NCBI GenBank assembly: GCA_026770585.1
Contig: MU646814.1
Span: 88,480-99,075, forward strand
Length of the DNA: 10,596 bases
Origin: Baffinella frigidus
Lineage: Eukaryota; Cryptophyceae; Cryptomonadales; Baffinellaceae
Reading direction: 5' to 3'
Part shown: positions 5,283-10,596 of the stretch, piece by piece
Layout of the letters: every line of letters starts with the position of its first letter
Numbering within the stretch: the stretch's first letter is position 1
Notes under the pieces: model-generated
The model's database searches: none
Told to the model about the DNA's origin: nothing
What the model saw: only the letters and a program-made list of their open reading frames with translations
Program-made: the position numbers and the translations under genes

Positions 5283-5338
5283 GGGAGAAGCAGGAACCCC
5301 AGTACCCAAGAGGAGTATTGGGATACCTCGTGTACAAG
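5283..5338 (+). repeat. Partial third copy of block B
   Basis: 56 bases (GGGAGAAGCAGGAACCCCAG through GGATACCTCGTGTACAAG) match about 4686-4742 and 6392-6449 with several changes. Confidence 0.75.
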
Positions 5339-5558
5339 TCCGCGAACATCAACTGCCCGGTGTCTAGCTCTCCACACGAGAATGCTAGAGACGGCTTTCA
5401 AAAACTTCTTCTTTTACAAGTGGGCATTTGTGAAGTAACTTTCGGTTGGTCACGTAACTCTGCGAAATTAGCAGTCAGGGGGTTGGTTACGTTATCCTGG
5501 TACACATATTTACAACCGCACATGTAAATAGGATCCTCCAGCATTCTCGAGTGGCTCT
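5339..5558. other. Unique spacer, no gene seen
   Basis: The only recognisable item is TGCCCGGTGTCTAG at 5354-5367, shared with the edge of block A. The frame 5318-5527 has no ATG support or family similarity. Confidence 0.4.
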
Positions 5559-6055
5559 GCCTGTGTCGAACTGGGCTCTTCATAAATGTATTTTAGCTGC
5601 AATTATGTCACTTTCCGCTCTCAACGTATTGTATGGCGAGCAGGGGCAGACGGGCCCGCCTCGGGTCAGGAGGCGGCGGTGGGGGTAGCAGGGGGGAAGT
5701 GGCTTGGGGTGGCTGGGAACAGGTTCGGGGCGGCGGCGGGGGGGGGGGTAGTGAGGGCGGGGCGCCGAGTGGGGGTGAGTGTGCGAATGTGATACAGGGG
5801 TACCTTGCTCGTACAAAAGCCCCCCCAACCCCCGCTAGGACCACCATAGGGCCCTAGGCATAGCCATGCTGTAGGGTCCTACACAGAGGCGCTTGCTTAT
5901 GAGCGAGGTGCCCCTGCACTGGGATGTTTCACCTGTAAGAACAACCTTGCTCCAGGGTCGGTCGGGCGCCGTGTTCTGAAATTAATACCAGCGGGTTCGC
6001 TGCAGTGAAGTGAGAAAACCAATTCGGGCACACCGATACACGCTCAGCTGGTTGC
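5559..6055 (+). repeat. Duplicated block A, copy 2
   Basis: Second copy of 4140-4635, 497 bp. Small differences include loss of TACTA-type bases near 5608, the G-run length, and a diverged P-element core. It ends at the shared TCAGCTGGTTGC, but block B does not follow directly; 255 bases intervene. Confidence 0.9.
5794..5916. mobile_element. Palindromic element P, copy in second block A
   Basis: ACAGGGGTACCTTGC to GAGCGAGGTGCCCCTG with core ATAGGGCCCTAGGCATAGCC. Both termini have one change relative to copy 1. Same position within block A, so it was inherited by duplication. Confidence 0.8.
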
Positions 6056-6065
6056 TCGTGAACGC

Positions 6066-6085
6066 CCGCGTGACCGGTCACGCGG
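6066..6085. repeat. Perfect 20-bp palindrome
   Basis: CCGCGTGACCGGTCACGCGG has no mismatch and no loop. It lies in the insert between blocks A and B. It could be a dimeric protein-binding site or the tip of a former element. Confidence 0.85.
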
Positions 6086-6148
6086 ACGCCGAAGCCAACT
6101 GTCCGAGGTGACTGCCTTGCATTGTACTTCTAGGGCTTCCTGGAGGCC

Positions 6149-6172
6149 AGTGCGGGGCTCAGTGCGGGGCTC
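6149..6172 (+). repeat. 12-bp tandem duplication
   Basis: AGTGCGGGGCTC occurs twice in tandem, and the next bases (AGTG) begin a third unit that merges into the 37-bp repeat. Confidence 0.9.
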
Positions 6173-6218
6173 AGTGAAGTGAGAAAACCAATTCGGGCAC
6201 ACCGATACCCGCTATCCG

Positions 6219-6236
6219 AAAGCAAAAATGCTTTCT
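6219..6236. repeat. Short perfect hairpin
   Basis: GAAAGCAAAAATGCTTTC: 7-bp stem, 4-base A loop. No T-run follows, so I do not call a terminator. Confidence 0.7.
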
Positions 6237-6310
6237 CTGCAGTCCTTTCTACGGAAGGGCGTGTCGTTGGCATATGTTGGGAGCATTTAAAACCTAAAGG
6301 ACCTAAAGGA

Positions 6311-6660
6311 TCAGCTGGTTGCGTCGGACTGGGGGGGGGCGCCGTTTATTGACCACATTGCACGACACCATCAAGTGCAGACCCATTGCAGGGAGAGAGG
6401 CAGGAGCCCCAGTACCCGAGAGGGGTATAGGGATACCTCGTGTACAAGAACCCGAAACTTAGGAACACGGAACGAATTCGACTCCTGCGTGTTCTTAATT
6501 TAGTACCAGAGGGTTGACTAACTCGAGATTTAGCCGACCCGCTGGTACTGAATTAACACCACACAGGCCCCAAATCTGGTGCGGGTCCTTAAGTTACTGG
6601 TTCGTGTACAAGCGTTATCCCTGTAGAGAGCGTCTTGGGGGTTACATGCACCGGTACCAC
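6311..6660 (+). repeat. Duplicated block B, copy 2
   Basis: 350 bp matching 4624-4955, with an extra 18 bases near 6352-6378. Ends at ATGCACCGGTACCAC exactly as copy 1 does. Confidence 0.9.
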
Positions 6661-6875
6661 CGACCATTCCATCGGAAGGGGAGGGGGAAGGGGGCGCGCA
6701 CTACATGGGCGCCTCGAGTATCCCTTAAGTGGCGGACGGGCGAATATTCACCCTAACTCGCCCAGGCAGGTCCCCAGGCAGGTCCTAGGGCCCTACCGTA
6801 GGGCGTATCAGCCTACTCGCTACTTAAGGGATAAGACACCGCCACCCTCGTAGGACGCACCGCAGGACCCTAGGT
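6661..6875. other. Spacer with fragments of element P
   Basis: No gene supported. GGTCCTAGGGCCCTACCGTA near 6781-6800 and TAGGACGCACCGCAGGACCC near 6851-6870 are pieces of the P-element core, so an older, broken copy may lie here. CTTAAGTGG / TACTTAAGGG half-palindromes flank the first piece. Confidence 0.45.
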
Positions 6876-7002
6876 ACAGGGGAACCTCGCTCATGAGAAC
6901 CCCCCCCCCCCGCAGGACCCTACATGTGCAGTAGGCCTATGACTAGGGCCCTAAGATGGTCCTAGGGGGGGGTTCGCTTTCTCATGAGCGAGCTACTCCT
7001 GT
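6876..7002. mobile_element. Palindromic element P, inverted copy
   Basis: ACAGGGGAACCTCGCTCATG to CATGAGCGAGCTACTCCTGT. The core reads in opposite orientation to the copies at 4379 and 5794 (TAGGCCTATGACTAGGGCCC). It has long C and G homopolymer arms. Just outside, CGGCCTACTGTAGGGTCCTA (7005-7024) is another core fragment. Confidence 0.8.
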
Positions 7003-7058
7003 ATCGGCCTACTGTAGGGTCCTAGCTGGAAAAACCTGCCCTGCGGAGTTGTGTAGCC

Positions 7059-7198
7059 TTATCCGGGGAAACCTATTTTTCTTTCATTTGATGGCAACGA
7101 AAATTACTACACAATTCGTTCTTACTAGTAATATTAAAGAACTTGTGTAGTAAATTTGATTGCCATCGCATGAAAAAAAAAAAGGTTTCCCCGGATAA
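7059..7198. mobile_element. 140-bp fold-back element F1, copy 2 (inverted)
   Basis: TTATCCGGGGAAACC to GGTTTCCCCGGATAA. Same length as the copy at 2776-2915 and the reverse complement of it through the loop (ACTAGTAATATTAAAG against CTTTAATATTACTAAC). The terminal 15 bp are a perfect inverted pair here, where copy 1 has mismatches, so this copy may be younger. No clear target-site duplication. Confidence 0.85.
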
Positions 7199-7239
7199 AG
7201 ACGCCTCCCCGCGAGTCGGTGTCTAACACTCGAGCTACT

Positions 7240-7720
7240 ACCGAGCGAAGTGGGGGTTCGGGGAGGTTACAAGTGGGTTTTCAAAAGGTTTTAAAGTTTT
7301 CCACGTCCAGTCAAGAACCTTATTGTACGGGCAATTGTACACGGTCGTGACTGTTTTTCAAAAACAATCGTGATACGTTTACAATGTACATGTGAACTTT
7401 ACATGACCATGAAAAAAAGTCACATCCAGAAAAATGCGTTCGAAAGGCGTAATTAGCACATAGACGGTCGCAGGTGCAATATAATCGTTGTTTAGATGGA
7501 CGCACCCCCATTATTTCACCTCAGCGCGTCCGTTTTTTTTGCAAGTCATGAACTCTTCCGCGTGAACTTGTTAAAAGTCTACAACACAGAAAGCTTTCCC
7601 AACGCTTCCCCAGCACCACTGGTTTGTACCAGTCGCGTCCAGCAGGAGAAATATCGAAGGCACCAGATTCTGGTGCCTTCCACTGCAAAAGGTTTTAAAC
7701 GAACCCCCACCTCGCTCGGT
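7240..7720. mobile_element. Probable 481-bp inverted-repeat element
   Basis: 21-bp inverted ends: ACCGAGCGAAGTGGGGGTTC at 7240 and its complement (one mismatch) ending 7720. A 14-bp direct repeat CAAAAGGTTTTAAA lies inside each end (7282-7295 and 7686-7699). The interior is AT-rich, with a small TTGTTTTTCAAAAACAA hairpin near 7350 and a perfect hairpin at 7656-7680. No transposase-like frame, so it is non-autonomous if mobile. Confidence 0.55.
7656..7680. repeat. Perfect 12-bp-stem hairpin, 1-base centre
   Basis: GAAGGCACCAGA, T, TCTGGTGCCTTC. Inside the 481-bp element, near its right end. Confidence 0.9.
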
Positions 7721-7725
7721 AAAAC

Positions 7726-7924
7726 TGGTCTCTCATGAGTTGACACTTTTCTGGGGTCGAAAAATTCTAAACTTTCAAACTCTTTTAGTCAACTCGTACC
7801 AAATTTACCACAGCGAAATAATAAAAAAATCACGCTGTGGTAAATTTCGTACGAGTTGACTAAAAGAGTTTGAAAGTTTAGAAGTTTTTCGAGGTCCGAA
7901 AAGTGTCAACTCATCAGAGACCAG
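7726..7924. mobile_element. 199-bp fold-back element F3
   Basis: Arms of about 92 bp, nearly perfect: CTGGTCTCTCATGAGTTGAC at the left against GTCAACTCATCAGAGACCAG at the right, continuing through AAACTTTCAAACTCTTTTAG and CAAATTTACCACAGCG. The loop is only about 15 bases (AAATAATAAAAAAATCA). One of the strongest hairpins in the window. It abuts the 481-bp element and is followed by a lone P-type terminus (GCGGTACCCCTG, 7930-7941). Confidence 0.9.
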
Positions 7925-7941
7925 CTCTAGCGGTACCCCTG

Positions 7942-8413
7942 CGCTCACCTGTGGGACTTCTTTTTCGGTTTCTGGAGGTTTGGGCTCACCTTTAACTTAT
8001 TTTTTTTGAAAGGAACTTGTGACAGCAAAGTTGTAGCGTCCATGACCGAGACATGCCGTTTCTCGATTTCCCACTTAGATCCTGTGTGAGGACACTTATT
8101 GATATCCCGGCTCAGGACATGTAGTGGAGATAACCTGTTGTTTTGGTGCTTTGGTGCTTTTATTTACACTCACGTCGAAGGCCACAACCCACCTCACTCT
8201 TGAGGAGTTGGGTGTAATCTACGGATGAGCTCCTCGACCCAACCTACGTAGGCCCGGCCGAGCCCCTTTTCTTGACCTTTTCCTTAAAAAGTTTTGGTCA
8301 AAAGTCAACTGCGAGAGGAAACTTTTGGCGGAAATTCCGGTTGACTAAATTCTGCAAAATTCTCTTCGTTCGCTGCTCGTTCGCCGTCCCTCCCCTGGCT
8401 TCGCCGTGGATCG
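7942..8413. other. Non-coding stretch upstream of the candidate gene
   Basis: No ORF of interest. TTTGGTGC occurs twice (about 8143-8160). CAACCCACCTCA / TGAGGAGTTGGGTG forms an imperfect hairpin at about 8187-8216. AGTCAACT...GGTTGACT arms occur at about 8303-8347. TTCTGGAGGTTTGGGCTCA at 7970-7988 is exactly repeated at 8622-8640 inside the candidate coding exon. It could hold the promoter of the gene at 8414, but no TATA box or initiator can be defended. Confidence 0.4.
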
Positions 8414-8764
8414 ATGGCACCTTCGACAACTCCCGGTCAGAAAAAGGTGTGCGCTGAACTGGTCCTGCGCGTCGATGAGGTCAAGAATTTCGAGGGCGTC
8501 ATAGCCCGGCCCGAGTACATCAAGGTTCTTGAGACCTACGGGGGAGCCAGGCACCTCCCAGACCAGTGGCGCCAAGTGATGGACCGGACCAGAATCATCC
8601 AGAACACTCCACTCCCAATCGTTCTGGAGGTTTGGGCTCATCTGCTGGCCGTTTCGCCCGCGGGAAAGCTGGATGCGAACAAGACTCGTCTCTTGCCGCC
8701 AAAACAGAGAGACGAACCGGCGGCTGGTGGCACTGCTGGGCCTGGGGCGCAGGCACTGCCCTAA
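8414..8764 (+). CDS. Candidate protein exon, function unknown
   Basis: An ATG-started frame of 116 codons (GATCGATGG, G at +4) beginning MAPSTTPGQKKVCAELVLRV. It continues with charged, amphipathic sequence (VKNFEGVIARPEYIKVLETY; LPDQWRQVMDRTRIIQN; IVLEVWAHLLAVSPAG). Third codon positions are strongly G/C across about 80 codons, unlike the other two frames, which is real coding-type bias. No signal peptide, membrane span or domain is recognised; helical segments are likely. The last 20 codons turn Gly/Ala/Pro-rich and are probably past the true exon end (for example GCTGGTGGCA near 8723), so the stop at 8762 may not be used. The overlapping minus-strand frame looks like its shadow. Confidence 0.5.
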   Translation: MAPSTTPGQKKVCAELVLRVDEVKNFEGVIARPEYIKVLETYGGARHLPDQWRQVMDRTRIIQNTPLPIVLEVWAHLLAVSPAGKLDANKTRLLPPKQRDEPAAGGTAGPGAQALP

Positions 8765-9183
8765 ACCCTCTCCACGAGTACCCTGTTCGAGCTTTGACAG
8801 CCCAGGGAAGCCGCCACGCGCCCACCTCATCTTTGTCGTCAGTAGGGATCCTCCGCAAACCCGAAACACCAGAGATCGAGGAAGGCGCAGGAAGCCTCCA
8901 GCGATGCGTGATGCGTTTTTATCGGCAGAGCGGCGAAGGCGTGACTACACGCCAACGAGCATCGACTGACCGTGTCAACGAATCCGTGCGTGGCGCAGGC
9001 AGGCAAGCGGCCTCTTCGCGAGGAGAGCGATGCTTCCTCGCATAGCAAGAAGGCCAAGGTTGTCCTTTCGTTCCTTTGAGTTGTTCGAGCTCCCACCATA
9101 GGCGGACACTGGAACTGGTTCTGCAGGATGACTGAGCCCGGGCTCGCCAAAATGGTGAGCCCAGATAGACAGAGACTAGCTAG
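8765..9183 (+). pseudogene. Protein-like fragments in several frames, possible exons
   Basis: Short segments look coding but change frame: ILRKPETPEIEEGAGSLQR (about 8844-8900), AMRDAFLSAERRRRDYTPTS (about 8903-8963), and GKRPLREESDASSHSKKAK (9002-9058, a basic, nuclear-signal-like segment preceded by GTGGCGCAG and followed by AAG|GTTGTC). They could be exons of the gene starting at 8414, or its decayed remains. A hairpin GGGCTCGCCAAAATGGTGAG lies at about 9140-9162. No protein family is recognised. Confidence 0.3.
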
Positions 9184-9369
9184 ACAGCGTGGCAGGCTCT
9201 CGAGTGTACACGCCACAGCGTCACCTCTCGGGAGTGCAGGACGCACCGCACCACGGATGATAAACATGTCCTTCTGCGACTGCTCAAACACGTCGTGCAG
9301 CAAGTCCGCCTCAGTCTATTTGGGCTCGACAGCTTGGCGAAGCCGGGCTCCTTTTCACTCCAAAGTTGA
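9184..9369 (+). pseudogene. Possible exon, helical Leu/His-rich segment
   Basis: A frame without ATG, open from 9184 to TGA at 9367. The clearest part, TTDDKHVLLRLLKHVVQQVR followed by LSLFGLDSLAKPGSFSLQS, has amphipathic helix character and moderately G/C-rich third positions. Possible acceptors are CTAGACAG and GTGGCAG just upstream (about 9187-9194). Function unknown. The competing minus-strand frame over this region shows no recognisable family. Confidence 0.3.
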
Positions 9370-9419
9370 CGGATTTGTGGCACAGCCACAGCATGTCAAC
9401 TGGATAACAGTCCGTCAAC
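9365..9419. repeat. Short inverted repeat with inner hairpin
   Basis: GTTGACGGA at 9365-9373 is inverted as TCCGTCAAC at 9411-9419; inside, TGTGGCACAGCCACA (9376-9390) is a perfect 6-bp stem. Overlaps the stop of the preceding frame. Confidence 0.65.
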
Positions 9420-9555
9420 TCGACGGAGGCAGAGCTGGATCTTGGCGCGGATTTTCCGCGAAGCTCTGCAGCCACCAGCCACCACGCGTCGACTGTTTTT
9501 GAACCGTTTTGGAGATACCGATGTGTACCAGGAGGGGTGCTGATTTGATTCAGTA

Positions 9556-9739
9556 GAGCGTTTGCGGTAATTGTTGGCTGCGTTTCGACCTCGAGACTTC
9601 GAGCCTTCGAGCCTACGATTCTTTTCAAGTGGGGTACAGGTTGTACACCATTTTTAAACGGATATTCCTGGTACAAATGAAGTCTCGAAGTCTCGAAGTC
9701 TCGAAGTCGAAACGCGGCCAGCAATTACCGCAAACGCTC
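9556..9739. mobile_element. 184-bp fold-back element F4
   Basis: GAGCGTTTGCGGTAATTG at 9556 is matched by CAATTACCGCAAACGCTC ending at 9739. The arms continue through GCGTTTCGAC and a CTTCGAGCCTTCGAG / TCTCGAAGTCTCGAAG minisatellite for about 60 bp. The centre is about 60 bases. Non-coding and MITE-like, inserted between the possible exons of the unknown gene. Confidence 0.85.
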
Positions 9740-9747
9740 GACCCCAT

Positions 9748-9935
9748 TTGAGGGGAATCACCCTAGAGGGTGACAAGTCAAAAGACTGGACTTTTGGGGG
9801 GCTAGTGGAGGAATTTCTCGATTGCGAAGGGGCTGAAAACGCACCTGATGTGTGCAGAGGGCAGAGGGTGTCCAGGACGTCCCCGGGCATCCAGACAAGG
9901 AGTACGGCGAGCTGGTCATCGCAGTCAACGAAAAG
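9748..9935 (+). pseudogene. Possible exon of unknown gene with a frame change
   Basis: Immediately right of F4. Frame 1 reads GITLEGDKSKDWTFGGLVEE, FLDCEGAENAPD; frame 0 then continues VQRAEGVQDVPGHPDKEYGE, LVIAVNEK. The switch falls at GATGTGTGCAG (9847-9857), where a duplicated GT would explain the shift. The exon ends AAG|GTGTGT at 9935, phase 0. Acidic, soluble character; no family recognised. No ATG supports a start here, so it would be an internal or 3' exon. Alternatively the shift marks a tiny intron or a dead gene. Confidence 0.35.
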
Positions 9936-10009
9936 GTGTGTGGAATCGCGTGCCCACGCAGGGCCTCAGCGTGCAGCATTCCAAGTACTAATTCGGGCTC
10001 CGAATTCAG
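9936..10009 (+). other. Possible 74-bp intron
   Basis: Donor AAG|GTGTGT, a branch-like TACTAAT at 9986-9992, and acceptor GAATTCAG ending 10009. Frame joins in phase 0 to the segment at 10010. Inferred only from motifs. Confidence 0.3.
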
Positions 10010-10072
10010 ACTGACGGCGCCACTTCCCGTGAGAATTTGAGGGACCGGCTCCAGTTCCCGTACAAAACGTGA
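10010..10072 (+). pseudogene. Possible terminal exon of unknown gene
   Basis: In frame with the preceding exon after splicing: TDGATSRENLRDRLQFPYKT then TGA at 10070-10072. An overlapping alternative frame, open from 10033 to TGA at 10210-10212, contains an ATG at 10072 (MVRYLALAPCVRMCCSCPME and 26 more residues, Cys-rich) and also looks protein-like; only one of the two is likely to be real. Confidence 0.3.
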
Positions 10073-10224
10073 TGGTGAGATACCTCGCCCTGGCGCCCTG
10101 CGTGAGGATGTGCTGCAGCTGCCCGATGGAAGGGGTGGCCAATCTGGAAGGGATCAGAGTGAATGAATGTGGAATGCAGCAATGTGGTTTAATCCAGAAG
10201 GGACAAGTGTGATTCCGCAGTACC

Positions 10225-10330
10225 ACACAGCGGTCGTCGGAGGTCGGAGGGGTATGCAATACATATACGATTGTGGTCCGATACATATACGATTGTGGTC
10301 CGATACAATTACGATTGTGGTCCGCTGTGT
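10225..10330. mobile_element. Small element bounded by ACACAGCGG / CCGCTGTGT
   Basis: Perfect 9-bp inverted termini at 10225-10233 and 10322-10330 enclose a 22-bp tandem triplication. The terminus motif recurs elsewhere in the window without a partner. The ends are too short for a firm element call. Confidence 0.4.
10259..10324 (+). repeat. 22-bp tandem triplication
   Basis: Three units of ATACATATACGATTGTGGTC plus CG. Units 1 and 2 are identical; unit 3 differs only near CAATTAC. Confidence 0.95.
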
Positions 10331-10347
10331 GTATGGCTTGCCCTGTT

Positions 10348-10596
10348 GCCTTTTTCTTCTTTCTGCTTTTCTTCATCACCATCGTCGTCGTCGTCGTCTT
10401 CTTCTTCGTCTCCTTCTTTTTCTTTTTCTTCTTTTTCTTTTTCTTTTTCTTCTTCTTCTTCTCCTGCACCCTCTTCGTCTTCTCCTTCATCTCATTCTTC
10501 GTCTTCTTCTTCTTCTTCTTCTTCTTCTTCTTCTTCTTCTTCTTCTTCTTCTTCTTCTTCTTCTTCTTCTTCTTCTTCTTCTTCTTCTTCTTCTTC
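10348..10596 (+). repeat. Polypyrimidine tract and (TTC)n microsatellite
   Basis: Imperfect CTT/TTC/GTC runs from about 10348, becoming perfect (TTC)n from about 10503 to the last base. The minus-strand Lys/Glu-rich frame across it is a low-complexity artefact. The window ends inside the repeat, so its true length is unknown. Confidence 0.95.

Larger units (their letters stand above)
6003..6208 (+). repeat. 37-bp direct repeats flanking an insert
   Basis: CAGTGAAGTGAGAAAACCAA and the following 17 bases are identical at 6003-6039, 6172-6208 and 4583-4619. The pair here flanks about 130 bases that separate block A copy 2 from block B copy 2. Confidence 0.9.

Noticed and set aside
6219-6236. 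Rho-independent terminator
   Set aside because: Perfect stem but no T-run, and a bacterial terminator is not expected in this eukaryotic context.
8345-8869. 174-codon minus-strand frame opposite the 8414 exon
   Set aside because: The third-position bias and amino-acid composition favour the + strand frame; this is the antisense shadow.
9966-10490. 174-codon minus-strand frame starting with poly-lysine
   Set aside because: Its first third is the translation of the TTC microsatellite. The rest has no family pattern and lies opposite better + strand candidates.
1-10596. tRNA and rRNA genes
   Set aside because: No cloverleaf with matching A and B boxes and no rRNA core motif was seen by eye; a covariance-model scan was not possible.

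Overview
This is a gene-poor, repeat-rich stretch of a eukaryotic nuclear genome, most likely an alga or related protist. The evidence is GT-AG introns, TTTAGGG-like telomere-variant tracts, miniature inverted-repeat (fold-back) elements, long TTC microsatellites, and no bacterial operon, Shine-Dalgarno site or phage gene. I cannot name the species. The left edge lies in a telomere-like satellite and the right edge in a microsatellite, so both edges may be assembly breaks.

Positions 1-1600 hold a decayed array of exons from a leucine-rich-repeat protein of the ribonuclease-inhibitor/NLR type (LRR-RI). Four related exons end in an LDLS motif and a GT donor. They are followed by three related exons that begin with N(G/A)ITA after an AG acceptor. 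Telomere-like tracts fill the spaces between them: G-rich on the donor side, C-rich on the acceptor side. Reading frames fit across the junctions. Further acceptor-type exons reading RNA(V/F)GG lie at 2330, 2563, 2738 and 3245; the last opens into an LRR exon of about 270 bases. Introns consistently fall just before the conserved Asn of the LRR consensus, so each exon carries about one repeat.

Positions 1750-3160 are intron-like sequence holding three fold-back elements. Positions 3500-7000 show no convincing gene. They consist of tandem and dispersed duplications, chiefly a roughly 1 kb block (A+B) present twice, and at least four copies of a palindromic element with termini ACAGGGGTACCTCGC. 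Positions 7059-7924 hold three more fold-back structures, one of them the second copy of an element seen at 2776.

Positions 8400-10210 have the best coding signal outside the LRR region. There is an ATG-started 116-codon reading frame with G/C-rich third positions, then several protein-like segments in changing frames. These suggest an interrupted or decaying multi-exon gene of unknown function, with a 184-bp fold-back element inserted. The right end is a small CACAGCGG-bounded element with a 22-bp triplication, then about 250 bases of polypyrimidine/TTC repeat.
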